Origin: Cytobacillus oceanisediminis
GTDB taxonomy: Bacteria; Bacillota; Bacilli; Bacillales; Cytobacillaceae
Direction of reading: 5' to 3'
Length of the DNA: 64,000 nt
NCBI RefSeq assembly: GCF_022811925.1
Contig: NZ_CP065511.1
Location: 799,501 to 863,500 of the forward strand
How positions within the stretch are numbered: position 1 is the first letter of the stretch; each line of letters starts with the position of its first letter. The notes under the pieces were generated by a model. The model saw nothing but the letters and a program-made list of their open reading frames with translations, made no database searches and was not told the origin of the DNA. Shown piece after piece: positions 8,753 through 17,181 of this stretch. A program made the translations under genes and the position numbers.

Positions 8753-9730
8753 TTGCGTAAAACGGGTATTCTACTATTTTGTCTTACATGTATCATCCTT
8801 GGTTATTTTACATTTACGCTATCAAAGAAAACGTTTACATACGAATGGGATCTCCCACCTGCATCAGATGGCCTGGAAGTAAAATATCGGCTGGTCCTGA
8901 TAACGCAGGAATTAGAGACCCCTTTCTGGGACAAGGCAGGTATTGCTGCACAAGAACAAGCACGGAAGGATGGAGCAAGCCTGGAAGTCTGGGGAAGCTA
9001 TGGAAAGAATCAAGAGGAATTTTTAAAAAAGTTAGAGATAGCCATTCAATCAAAAGTGGACGGCATCATTGTTCAGGGGCTGGACACTCAGGAATTCAAA
9101 GATTTAGCAAAGATAAAAGCAGCTTTTTATGGAATCCCGATTATTACTGTGGCCAATGACGTGCCCAAATCTGAAAGTTTGAGAAAAACGTACGTCGGCT
9201 CGGATCAATATCTGGCCGGGCAGTTAATTGCAGAACAGCTACTTGACGATATGGGCCATAAGGGAAAAGTCATTCTCATGGGCGACAAGCATAAAGAGTT
9301 TTATCAGCAGCAGCGTCTCGCTGGCATTCATGAAGTATTGAAGGATTATCCAAATATCCGGACCGTCTATGCGGAAACGACTGATGTTAGGGAGGAAATT
9401 ATCGCTGCCACTCAGAACATGCTGAATCAAAACCCGGATACTGATAGTTTTATAGCTATTAAAGCCAATATAGCCGGAGCGATGATTCAGGAAATTGGCA
9501 GGCGATCACAGGTAGAACCTTATTATATCTATTCTTTTGACGATGGTCCGGATTCAATATCTCTGCTTACTCAGGGAAAACTTGATGGAATCATTGAACA
9601 GTCTCCTGAGAAGATGGGAAGCCTCAGTGCAGAGCTGATTTTGAAATGGCTTAAAGATGAAGAAGTGCCGCTGAAATCTGAGGGCTATCTTACCGACATC
9701 AGGATATTAAAGGCGATGGAAAAGCAATGA
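8753..9730 (+). CDS. Membrane-anchored sugar-sensing binding protein (XylFII-like)
   Basis: A 325-residue protein starting at TTG (GAAACGGAGA upstream), with one N-terminal transmembrane anchor (about residues 5-23), no lipobox Cys, and a type I periplasmic-binding domain outside (VLITQELETPFWDKAG, VDGIIVQGLDTQEF, YVGSDQYLAGQLIAEQL, YIYSFDDGPDSI). It overlaps the histidine kinase gene by four bases. The order anchored binding protein, LytS-type kinase, YesN-type regulator is that of the XylFII-LytS-YesN xylose-sensing systems of clostridia and relatives, where XylFII binds xylose and docks on LytS. Xylose as ligand is inferred from this context and from the XylF-like gene downstream. Confidence 0.75.
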   Translation: MRKTGILLFCLTCIILGYFTFTLSKKTFTYEWDLPPASDGLEVKYRLVLITQELETPFWDKAGIAAQEQARKDGASLEVWGSYGKNQEEFLKKLEIAIQSKVDGIIVQGLDTQEFKDLAKIKAAFYGIPIITVANDVPKSESLRKTYVGSDQYLAGQLIAEQLLDDMGHKGKVILMGDKHKEFYQQQRLAGIHEVLKDYPNIRTVYAETTDVREEIIAATQNMLNQNPDTDSFIAIKANIAGAMIQEIGRRSQVEPYYIYSFDDGPDSISLLTQGKLDGIIEQSPEKMGSLSAELILKWLKDEEVPLKSEGYLTDIRILKAMEKQ

Positions 9731-11187
9731 ACAAAATTCATAAGAAAATCTGGACACTCACGACTGTTATTCTATTGATCATGGCAGCAATATGGATAAC
9801 ACTTACCTATTATAATCAGAAAACTCAGAATCAATATAACGACATTCTTCAGCGGTACCTTCGGATGAATGAGGTTACAAGAACAAGCCAGCAGATGATT
9901 GCAGACTTGAATAACTACTTCATCACGCCCATTCCGGAAAATCTGGACAAATTGAACAAAAGCAAGGAAAAAATGATAAAGGTAAAAAGGGATGTTTCAT
10001 ATCTTCGAAATTCAGAAAATGATTTTGCTTTGACAAATTATATGAATCTGATTGACAGCCTGGTTGAGACGACGGACCGCTCCCTTCTTTTCTTTATTGA
10101 AAAGGAGACAGAGGATTCTGTGAAAGAATTCTCGGAAGCGACGCGCATCTCGATGTATATCTCCGAGATGACGCTGACGCTGATCGATAGTGAACTAAAT
10201 ACGTATGAACGGTTTTACCGGGGGATCATTGAACAGTCCGAAGAAATCAAAAAACTGGGGATTTGGCTGATGCTGATGATAACCTGCCTCTTAATGTTCT
10301 TGACCTATGGCTTTTCCTTAAGCATTACGAAGCCTATACAGCGGTTGACCAAGGCAGCCAATGAGTTATCAAGGGGCAGATTTCACTTGCCGATAAAGGT
10401 TGATTCAAATGATGAAATTGCCTTTCTTGCCCAGACCTTTGACCGGATGCGGATTAATATCAATAACCTGATTTCAGAGATCCAGCATAAGGCACAGCTG
10501 GAGCATGAGCTCCAGGAAAGCAAGTTATTGCTGAAGGAAAGCCAGCTCTTGAACCTGCAAAGCCAGATTAACCCTCATTTTTTATTTAACACATTAAATA
10601 CACTTTCCAAGAAAGCCTATCTGGAAGGTTCTCATGAAACCAGCGACCTGCTTGTTAGTGTGGCCGGCCTGCTGCGCTATAACTTAAAAAGGCTTGATAA
10701 GCCCGTAACACTTAGAGAAGAAGTGATGGTCCTGCAGCAATACATGGATATTCAAAAAGCCAGATTTACAGAGCGCCTGCATTTGAGAATGTCAATAGAT
10801 GAATCGTGTCTGAATGTGGACATTCCGGGTCTCACCCTGCAGCCGATCATCGAGAATGCCGTCAACTATGCAGTGGAGCCAAGAGAAGAAGGCGGGATCA
10901 TCTGGTTTCGCATTCAGGACGGAAATGAATGTGTGATTATAGAAGTGGAAGACGATGGTCCAGGTATTGAGGAATATAAAATTAAACAGATTCTTCAAGG
11001 GCAGTTCATTCAGAAGGATGGAAATTCAACAGGCATCGGGTTTACCAATGTTGTCAGGCGTTTGCGCCTTTTTTACGGCTATGAAGATGTCATGAACATT
11101 GAGAGCAGTGCTGCCGGCACAAAAGTAGTGATGACAATACCGAAAGATAGGAGGGGGGCAAATGACAAAACTCCTGATCGCGGATGA
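9727..11187 (+). CDS. LytS/YesM-type sensor histidine kinase
   Basis: A 486-residue membrane kinase. TM1 at about 9-29, an extracytoplasmic helical domain of about 145 residues, TM2 near 177-198, a HAMP segment (ITKPIQRLTKAANELSRG), then a coiled coil and a His_kinase core with phospho-acceptor His284 in SQINPHFLFNTLNTL. N-box LQPIIENAVNYAV, G1 DDGPGI and G2 STGIGFTNVV are present. It overlaps the preceding sensor by 4 bases and the following regulator by 26, which indicates tight coupling. It probably reads the state of the XylFII-like protein outside the membrane and phosphorylates the YesN-like regulator. Confidence 0.88.
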   Translation: MNKIHKKIWTLTTVILLIMAAIWITLTYYNQKTQNQYNDILQRYLRMNEVTRTSQQMIADLNNYFITPIPENLDKLNKSKEKMIKVKRDVSYLRNSENDFALTNYMNLIDSLVETTDRSLLFFIEKETEDSVKEFSEATRISMYISEMTLTLIDSELNTYERFYRGIIEQSEEIKKLGIWLMLMITCLLMFLTYGFSLSITKPIQRLTKAANELSRGRFHLPIKVDSNDEIAFLAQTFDRMRININNLISEIQHKAQLEHELQESKLLLKESQLLNLQSQINPHFLFNTLNTLSKKAYLEGSHETSDLLVSVAGLLRYNLKRLDKPVTLREEVMVLQQYMDIQKARFTERLHLRMSIDESCLNVDIPGLTLQPIIENAVNYAVEPREEGGIIWFRIQDGNECVIIEVEDDGPGIEEYKIKQILQGQFIQKDGNSTGIGFTNVVRRLRLFYGYEDVMNIESSAAGTKVVMTIPKDRRGANDKTPDRG

Positions 11188-12703
11188 TGAACAAATTGAA
11201 CGGGAAGGACTGGACGTGATTCTGCAGAAAGCCTTTCCTGGCGTTGAAATTAGCCAGGCGAAAAATGGGAAGATGGCCGTTCAATTGGCTAAAGAGTTTA
11301 ACCCTGATTTAATCATGATGGACATTCAAATGCCAGGGCTGAATGGCCTGGAAGCTATTAAGCAAATCAGTGAAGAGGATCCGCATATTAAATTTATTAT
11401 GATTACAGCTTTCGATACATTCGATTATGCCCGGCAGGCGATAAAGCTTGGGGTCAAGGATTATTTACTCAAGCCAAGCAAGATCACGGAAATTGAAGCA
11501 ACAGTTGGGAAGGTGCTTGAACAGATTGAGGAAGAGCGGAGGTTCCGTGAAATGACGAAGCTTCAGCAGGAGGCGCTGCAAAAGGCTCTTCCGGTCATTG
11601 AGACGGATGTCGTGACACAGCTGCTGTTCGATCATGTCCATGAAGTTCACCTGGATATGCTTGTTGAAATGCTCGATATTCGCTCAACAGATGAACAGTT
11701 CGTCATGAGCATCCTGCTTCCTGATGGACAAGAACACCTCTATACCTCAGTCAAAGAGAAGGTCAGGCATGCAGGCAGTGCATGGGTAGGTGCTCTATAT
11801 GGCCGCCAGCTTCCCATCATCGTTTTTCGGGAAAAGCAGCATTCATTCCGTTCACAGGCTATATCTATAGCCGGCGAAATTCTGTCTCTTGCGAAAAAAG
11901 GCTCGTCAGAGGGCTGGTTCGTCGGGATTGGGAACGCTTGCGGGTCGTTGCAATCCATCCGTCAATCCTATCAGGAATCGGTTATTGCCACCCTGGATTC
12001 AACTCTCCCTGTTAAATACCGATTTTATTCCGATGTGCCAGTGCTTAGCGCAGGGGAAGATTTAGAGCTGACCAAAGAGCGGGAAAAGCAGTTTTTCGAT
12101 CAAGTCAGGCTTGGCAAATGGCAGCAAATCAGCTTAAGTGTAATGGAGATGATTCAGCGGTGTGAAATGGAAAGGGCAGGGGTGATTCAAGCGCAGCAGC
12201 GGGTGCTGCAGCTGCTCTGGATTGCTTCACGTGTAATGAGTGAGATTGGGGTAGAAGCTCCTGCACCATTTTTTGAGTATCAAACCCAGGATTTCCGGCA
12301 GCTGCGCGCTGAAACGGATCAATTGCTAAAGCAAATGAAGAAATCGTATATGAGGCATTACGATAAGCTGGAAGCGGATACTATCCACCAGCTGAAACAT
12401 TATATTACTGAACATTCTCATAAGGATATTTCCCTTGAAGCACTGGGAAGGAAAGTGGAGCTAAGCCCAATCTATATCAGTAAAATGTTCAAGGAGAAAC
12501 TCGGGGTAAATTATATCGATTTCCTGACTGAATGCCGAATTGAAAAAGCCAAGAAGCTGATGGCGGATCACGGAAAAAGTCTGAAAGAAATTACCTTTGA
12601 GGTGGGCTATCATGAACCGAACTATTTCAGCAAGGTTTTCAAAAAGATGTGCGGCCAGTCACCGACAGAATTCCGAAAAACCCTTCTGGGCAAAAAAGAT
12701 TGA
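11162..12703 (+). CDS. YesN-type response regulator, AraC-family DNA binding
   Basis: A 513-residue regulator. N-terminal receiver with phosphorylatable Asp54 in LIMMDIQMPGLNG, the conserved Thr/Ala switch in MITAFDTFDYA and Lys in YLLKPSK. A long linker of about 280 residues follows. The C-terminus is a double helix-turn-helix AraC domain (DISLEALGRKVELSPIYISK, then ITFEVGYHEPNYFSKVFKKM). It is the output of the kinase gene it overlaps. Likely targets are the cre-controlled sugar ABC operon at 4.6 kb and the xylF-like gene 25 bases downstream. These targets are inferred from proximity and from the known XylFII-LytS-YesN systems. Confidence 0.88.
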   Translation: MTKLLIADDEQIEREGLDVILQKAFPGVEISQAKNGKMAVQLAKEFNPDLIMMDIQMPGLNGLEAIKQISEEDPHIKFIMITAFDTFDYARQAIKLGVKDYLLKPSKITEIEATVGKVLEQIEEERRFREMTKLQQEALQKALPVIETDVVTQLLFDHVHEVHLDMLVEMLDIRSTDEQFVMSILLPDGQEHLYTSVKEKVRHAGSAWVGALYGRQLPIIVFREKQHSFRSQAISIAGEILSLAKKGSSEGWFVGIGNACGSLQSIRQSYQESVIATLDSTLPVKYRFYSDVPVLSAGEDLELTKEREKQFFDQVRLGKWQQISLSVMEMIQRCEMERAGVIQAQQRVLQLLWIASRVMSEIGVEAPAPFFEYQTQDFRQLRAETDQLLKQMKKSYMRHYDKLEADTIHQLKHYITEHSHKDISLEALGRKVELSPIYISKMFKEKLGVNYIDFLTECRIEKAKKLMADHGKSLKEITFEVGYHEPNYFSKVFKKMCGQSPTEFRKTLLGKKD

Positions 12704-12727
12704 TGGAAGGAAAAGGGGGCAAGACAG

Positions 12728-13804
12728 ATGGATAGAATCCAAAGAAAGCTGACTATGGCTGCGCTGTTTCTGGTTTGCCTCCTGTCAGCCTGCCAAACGA
12801 ATACAGCACTCGAAAAAAATCCCGGGAAAGCAATTCCTGCTGCCGGTGAAGTGGAAGGAGGAGAGGATGGGGAGAAACCCATTAAGATCGGCTTTTCAAT
12901 GGATACTTTATTGGAAGAGCGCTGGCTGAAGGATAGAGATCTGTTCAAAGAGGCTGTAGAAGAGCTTGGAGCCGAAGTGGAGATCATGGCTGCGAATGGG
13001 GATGATGCGGTTCAAATATCACAGGCAGAAACATTGATAAAACAAAGGGTTGACCTGCTGGTTGTCGTTCCCCATAATGCTGAAGCCACCGCTTCGATCG
13101 TCAAAAAAGCACATGAGGCAGGCATTAAGGTCATCTCATATGACCGGCTTGTGAAAAATGCTGATATCGACTTATACATATCCTTTGATAATGAAAAGGT
13201 TGGCGAGCTGCAGGCAAGTGCCATCACCAAACTGGTTCCTAAAGGGAAGTATGTGTATATTGGCGGAGCCATCACTGACCATAACGCCCATTTATTCAAA
13301 CGAGGAGTCTTTAACGTGCTTCAGCCTTTAATTGAAAAAGGAGATATACAGATCGTATATGATCAGTGGTCCAGAGATTGGACGCCGGCGAATGCATTTG
13401 TGAATATGGAAGATGCTCTTAAAGCCAATCAAAATCAAATTGATGCCGTGATCGCAGCAAACGATGCAACTGCAGGCGGCGCCATCCAGGCACTGGCAGT
13501 GCAAGGGCTGGCAGGGAAAATTCCTGTAGCCGGTCAGGATGCCGAGCTTGCCGCTGCCCAGCGGATCATCAGAGGAACGCAGACGATGACGGTATACAAA
13601 CCTATCGGCACGCTGACCAAAGAAGCTGCTGAACTAGCGGTCAGAATGGCAAAAGGAGAACAGATAGAAGCGAACCGAAAAATTAACAATGGCAAAATAG
13701 AGGTGCCTTCCGTCCTTCTTTCGCCAATTGCTGTCGATAAACACAATATGGATCGTACCATTATTGCAGATGGATTTCATTCCAGAGAAGAAGTTTATAA
13801 GTAG
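12728..13804 (+). CDS. xylF: D-xylose-binding lipoprotein (XylF-like)
   Basis: A 358-residue lipoprotein: signal with LLSAC lipobox (Cys22), a flexible Gly/Glu linker, then a binding domain very close in feel to E. coli XylF. Landmarks are IGFSMDTLLEERWLKDRD, YDRLVKNADIDLYISFDNEK, AVIAANDATAGGAIQALAVQ, VAGQDAEL and GTQTMTVYKPIGTL. It captures xylose outside the cell. No ATPase or permease gene is adjacent, so it probably feeds the MmsAB transporter encoded at 5.8-8.5 kb. It lies 24 bases after the YesN-like gene with GGAAAAGGGGG upstream, so it is in the same transcript. It might also serve as a second sensor. Confidence 0.88.
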   Translation: MDRIQRKLTMAALFLVCLLSACQTNTALEKNPGKAIPAAGEVEGGEDGEKPIKIGFSMDTLLEERWLKDRDLFKEAVEELGAEVEIMAANGDDAVQISQAETLIKQRVDLLVVVPHNAEATASIVKKAHEAGIKVISYDRLVKNADIDLYISFDNEKVGELQASAITKLVPKGKYVYIGGAITDHNAHLFKRGVFNVLQPLIEKGDIQIVYDQWSRDWTPANAFVNMEDALKANQNQIDAVIAANDATAGGAIQALAVQGLAGKIPVAGQDAELAAAQRIIRGTQTMTVYKPIGTLTKEAAELAVRMAKGEQIEANRKINNGKIEVPSVLLSPIAVDKHNMDRTIIADGFHSREEVYK

Positions 13805-13841
13805 GGACGAGAGGACAGATACACACTCCCTCCCGCCGCCT

Positions 13842-13868
13842 GGGACATGGAACCTGTCCCTATGTCCC
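13842..13868. repeat. GGGACAGG-type dispersed palindrome, copy 1
   Basis: GGGACAT (13842-13848) and ATGTCCC (13862-13868) flank GGAACCTGTCCC. Similar GGGACAGG/CTGTCCC palindromes occur at about 17923-17955 and 20209-20236, each just after a gene end. Confidence 0.6.
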
Positions 13869-13870
13869 TA

Positions 13871-13899
13871 TTGCATGAACGGGTCTGCACTGGTATGAT
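13871..13899 (+). promoter_or_regulatory. Promoter of the MFS efflux leader
   Basis: TTGCAT (13871-13876), 17 bases, then TATGAT (13894-13899) with an extended -10 TG at 13891. The start of the transcript would be near 13906, just ahead of the leader peptide frame. Confidence 0.7.
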
Positions 13900-13932
13900 A
13901 AATGTAATTATAATGAAATGGAGGTTTTCCTT

Positions 13933-13977
13933 TTGACAGCATCAATGAGACTAAGAAACCCGCTTTTCAATCGTTAA
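13933..13977 (+). CDS. ErmDL-like regulatory leader peptide (14 residues)
   Basis: A TTG start lies 7 bases after TGGAGGT (13919-13925). The 14-codon frame reads MTASMRLRNPLFNR. The MRLR core is an Arg-x-Arg macrolide arrest motif. The peptide is strikingly similar to the ErmD leader (MTHSMRLRFPTLNQ) and to the MTASMRLR leader described for mef elements, both from memory. In those systems a macrolide-bound ribosome stalls on the motif and refolds the leader RNA. Here the frame precedes a hairpin chain and an intrinsic terminator in front of a Mef-like MFS gene. The peptide identity is directly seen. Drug-induced stalling is inferred. Confidence 0.8.
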   Translation: MTASMRLRNPLFNR

Positions 13978-14095
13978 TTGAATACGTTTGAAGGCTCTGC
14001 CTATGTTCAGAGCAGCGGGATTGGTCTGTCTATTTAAGGAAACCTGAATTTAACGGTTATTTTTAAAGAGGGGATGAATTTCTCCTCTTTTTTGC
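13959..14095 (+). promoter_or_regulatory. Transcription attenuator upstream of the MFS efflux gene
   Basis: CCCGCT inside the leader frame (13959-13964) can pair with AGCGGG (14014-14019). GCTCTG (13994-13999) pairs with CAGAGC (14008-14013). A terminator follows: AAAGAGGGGA (14065-14074) pairs with TCTCCTCTTT (14081-14090) before a T-run to 14093. The terminator lies about 95 bases before the MFS start codon. This is the layout of ribosome-mediated attenuation: stalling over the leader would free downstream segments and allow read-through. Confidence 0.75.
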
Positions 14096-14186
14096 TGTCT
14101 ATAGAAATAGAATGTATAGAGCGGATTGATCAACTGAATATAGGCAAAGCTTGTTTTTATTAAATATAGAAATGAGTGATTAGTTC

Positions 14187-15431
14187 ATGAGTACTGTAAA
14201 CCCTAATCTGAAGGAGAATTGGCTGAAGAATATTATTCTCTTTTTAAGCAGTCAGACGATCTCCCTTTTTGGATCGTCCCTCGTTCAATACGCCATTATG
14301 TGGCATATTACCTTAACGACAGAATCCGGTTTGATGATGACTCTCTACATCATTTGCGGGTTCATTCCGACCTTCTTTTTATCGCCGGTCGCCGGTGTCT
14401 GGGCAGACCGGTATAACCGGAAAATGCTGATTATTTTAGCGGATGGTCTTATTGCCTTTTCAACGCTGATTCTCGCTATCCTCTTTTTAATGGGATATGA
14501 ATCCATCTGGCTGCTGTTTGTCATGGCAGGGATTCGTGCCCTTGGAACAGGGGTTCAGACTCCTGCCGTCGGGGCGATTCTGCCGCAGATAGTCCCTAAG
14601 GATAAGCTCACAAAGGTAAATGGAGCAAACGGGAGCATACAAGCGGTCATTATGTTTGTCTCGCCAATGGTCAGTGCCGCTCTGCTGGCGATGGCATCAC
14701 TTGAAGTCATCTTTTTCATCGATGTGATCACAGCAGCGATTGCCATTGTCACACTGATGACTTTTGTCAAAATCGCTGTGCACGAAAAAGCAGCAGCCAA
14801 ACAGACAACGAGCTACTTCAGCGACTTTAAACAAGGTCTGCAATATGTAAACAGTACTCCTTTCCTGAAGAAATTCTTCCTGTTCTTTGCGGTCTTTTTT
14901 GTCCTGATGGCACCTGCGGCCTTTTTGACGCCGCTGCAGGTTACCCGCACCTTTGGCGGGGATGTGTGGAAGCTGACAGCCATTGAAATTGCTTTTTCAG
15001 TCGGCATGATGGCTGGGGGCGGAATCATTGCTTCCTGGGGAGGATATCCAAATAAAATTAAAACCATGACCCTTGCCAGTCTTATCATGGGGATTTGCAC
15101 CCTGGCTCTTGGCATCGTTCCGGTTTTCTGGATCTATTTAGTGTTCATGGCGTTATTCGGGGTTGCCATGCCAATATTCAATACACCGACAACAGTATTG
15201 CTGCAGGAAAAAATTGAAGAGAATTATTTAGGCAGAGTGTTTGGTGTCATGGGGATGATTTCCACCTCGATGATGCCGATTGGAATGCTGATATTTGGCC
15301 CGATTGCAGATATCATTGCCATCGAATGGCTTCTTGTGGGAACAGGGGCATTCATTATCCTATTAGCGGTCATTTTAGGCCGGGATCAGGTGCTTCTAGA
15401 AGCGGGGAAGCCTGCTCTGAGTGAAAGCTAA
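14187..15431 (+). CDS. MFS efflux transporter, Mef-like
   Basis: A 414-residue major facilitator protein with 12 predicted helices. The loop 2-3 motif appears as AGVWADRYNRKMLIILAD (about residues 70-87), and the general shape matches the macrolide/antibiotic Mef group: GIRALGTGVQTPAVGAILPQIVP, LTKVNGANGSIQAV, and EKIEENYLGRVFGVMGMIS near the C-terminus. It should export drug by proton antiport across the membrane. Its leader carries an ErmDL-like peptide and terminator, which points to induction by macrolides or other ribosome-targeting drugs. The start has only a weak ribosome site. Confidence 0.85.
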   Translation: MSTVNPNLKENWLKNIILFLSSQTISLFGSSLVQYAIMWHITLTTESGLMMTLYIICGFIPTFFLSPVAGVWADRYNRKMLIILADGLIAFSTLILAILFLMGYESIWLLFVMAGIRALGTGVQTPAVGAILPQIVPKDKLTKVNGANGSIQAVIMFVSPMVSAALLAMASLEVIFFIDVITAAIAIVTLMTFVKIAVHEKAAAKQTTSYFSDFKQGLQYVNSTPFLKKFFLFFAVFFVLMAPAAFLTPLQVTRTFGGDVWKLTAIEIAFSVGMMAGGGIIASWGGYPNKIKTMTLASLIMGICTLALGIVPVFWIYLVFMALFGVAMPIFNTPTTVLLQEKIEENYLGRVFGVMGMISTSMMPIGMLIFGPIADIIAIEWLLVGTGAFIILLAVILGRDQVLLEAGKPALSES

Positions 15432-15505
15432 AGGACTCTTCCTATTAAATGAGGTTCTTTTGTAAGCAGTTCCGTTTAAGGTAAAAAAACAAAATTAACA
15501 GTCAA

Positions 15506-15550
15506 AGTAAAAGTCCACTTCGCAAATGAATTGGGCTTTTATTTTTTATT
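15506..15550 (+). terminator. Probable terminator after the MFS gene
   Basis: AAAAGTCCACTTC pairs imperfectly with GAATTGGGCTTTT and is followed by ATTTTTTATT. Confidence 0.55.
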
Positions 15551-15626
15551 TATATTTTCCTGATTGAATGTTAGATTTTAATTATGTTTAAATGTACAGG
15601 ATATTATAAGTTTGCAGGAGGTTATG

Positions 15627-16289
15627 ATGGGTTTAAAATATAAATGTTTAATCTTAGACCATGATGATACAGGAGTAAAAAGCACACCAGGTATTCACTA
15701 TCCGTCATTTGTAGAGGCTCTTAAAGACTTGCGGCCAAATGATGACCCTATTGTTTTTGAAGATTTTGTCAGATGCTGCTTCCATCCAGGTTTTTCTTCA
15801 TTATGCAAAGACATTATTAAATTTACAGATGAAGAACAAAGACACCAGCAGATGGTATGGAAAAAATATACCGAGTCAACTGTACCAGACTTTTATGAGC
15901 TGTTTTCAGAGACTATTCAAGAATTTAAAAAACAAGGTGGAATTGTGACGGTTGTTTCTCATTCCGAGAGGAGTCGAATTGAAAGAGATTACTCCATTCA
16001 TTGTGGATTTGTGCCAGATGCCATTTTTGGATGGGAACTTCCTGAACATCAGAGAAAACCATACCCATATCCAATTAAGGAAATTTTAAGACGCTATGAT
16101 CTTCAAGAGACTGATGCATTAATGCTGGATGACCTGAAGCCTGGATTGGAAATGGCCAGAAGCTGCAATGTGGATTTTGCGGCTGCAGGGTGGTCTCACA
16201 GTATCCCTGAAATCAAGGAACAAATGAAATCAGAATCAAAATATTATTTTGAAACAGTAGAAGAATTTAATAAATTTATTTTTGAATAA
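15627..16289 (+). CDS. HAD-superfamily hydrolase
   Basis: A 220-residue haloacid dehalogenase-like phosphatase. Motif I appears as LILDHDDTG near residue 8 with two Asp residues spaced DxD; motif II is VVSHSER (Ser); the acidic motif IV is MLDDLKPGLEMA. A helical cap of the C1 type lies between motifs I and II. The substrate is not known. ATG 15627 was preferred because GGAGG (15617-15621) gives it 5 bases of spacing; the ATG at 15624 is too close. It is transcribed alone and ends in a strong hairpin. Confidence 0.8.
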   Translation: MGLKYKCLILDHDDTGVKSTPGIHYPSFVEALKDLRPNDDPIVFEDFVRCCFHPGFSSLCKDIIKFTDEEQRHQQMVWKKYTESTVPDFYELFSETIQEFKKQGGIVTVVSHSERSRIERDYSIHCGFVPDAIFGWELPEHQRKPYPYPIKEILRRYDLQETDALMLDDLKPGLEMARSCNVDFAAAGWSHSIPEIKEQMKSESKYYFETVEEFNKFIFE

Positions 16290-16324
16290 CAAGACGCTTG
16301 GGCCAAACCCTAAGCGTTTTGTTA
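16288..16324 (+). terminator. Terminator after HAD gene
   Basis: AACAAGACGCTTGGG and CCCTAAGCGTTTTGTT pair around CCAAA. The T content of the 3' arm serves as the U-tract. Confidence 0.7.
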
Positions 16325-16431
16325 TGCTATTTCACTTGCTTAATCAATAGTGTATTAAAGAGTGAGTAACAAGGAACAGCAGCAGTTATGGAGAATATTT
16401 ATACTTAACATTATTTGAGGGGGGTATAAGT

Positions 16432-17127
16432 ATCAGGCAAATTATCGCACTCGGAGGAGGAGGGTTCTCCATGGAGCCGGAGAATCCATTATTAGATGAA
16501 TACATTTTACGTCAGTCAGGTAAAGAAAATCCTAAAGTCTGTTATGTGCCTACTGCAACAGGAGATTCCGAAGTATGCATTAAATGGTTTTATGACTTCT
16601 TTGAAAAACAGAAGTGCCAGCCTTCCCATTTATCTTTATTTAAACCCCCAACAAGAGATATAGAGGGATTTATACTGGATAAAGATATCATTTATGTTGG
16701 AGGCGGAAATACGAAGAATTTATTGGCTTTATGGAAAGAATGGGGATTAGATAAGATTTTACGAAAGGTATGGGACCAAGGGATCGTATTAGCCGGCATC
16801 AGCGCGGGCTCCATTTGCTGGTTTGAAGAAGGGGTGACGGATTCTTATGGCGATAAACTGGAGCCCTTAACATGCCTGGGCTTTTTACAAGGAAGCAATT
16901 GCCCTCATTACGACGGGGAAGCGGAAAGAAGGCCTGCCTATCATGGGCTTTTGGCTTCTGGTAAAATAAAGCCTGGAATTGCAGCGGATGATGGAGTGGC
17001 TATCCACTTCATTGAGGAGGAGGTCAGCCGAATCGTAAGCTCAAGACCGAATGCCAGGGCCTATAAGGTCTATTTCGATAAAGAAGTAAAAGAGATTGAA
17101 CTGAAAACCGAATATTTGGGTTCTTGA
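16432..17127 (+). CDS. Peptidase E-like serine peptidase (S51 family), non-ATG start
   Basis: A 231-residue protein of the aspartyl dipeptidase/cyanophycinase fold. The nucleophile elbow GISAGSICWF carries the catalytic Ser, and VGGGNTKNLL and the NCPHYDGE segment (His) are present. The first ATG in frame (16471) would cut off the glycine-rich first strand, RQIIALGGGGFS, that family members share. That strand is encoded in frame back to ATC 16432, which is 7 bases after GAGGGGGG. The likely start is therefore a non-canonical ATC codon, or a mutated ATG. If translation really starts at 16471 the protein lacks strand 1. Confidence 0.75.
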   Translation: MRQIIALGGGGFSMEPENPLLDEYILRQSGKENPKVCYVPTATGDSEVCIKWFYDFFEKQKCQPSHLSLFKPPTRDIEGFILDKDIIYVGGGNTKNLLALWKEWGLDKILRKVWDQGIVLAGISAGSICWFEEGVTDSYGDKLEPLTCLGFLQGSNCPHYDGEAERRPAYHGLLASGKIKPGIAADDGVAIHFIEEEVSRIVSSRPNARAYKVYFDKEVKEIELKTEYLGS

Positions 17128-17181
17128 GGCGAATCAGTGTTTTGCTGTTAACTTTATTAAAATAGAAGGAAGTGCTTAAAG

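Noticed and set aside
8753..9730. XylFII-like protein as the transporter's own binding protein
   Set aside because: It has an uncleaved membrane anchor and overlaps the kinase gene, which fits a sensor better than a transport component.
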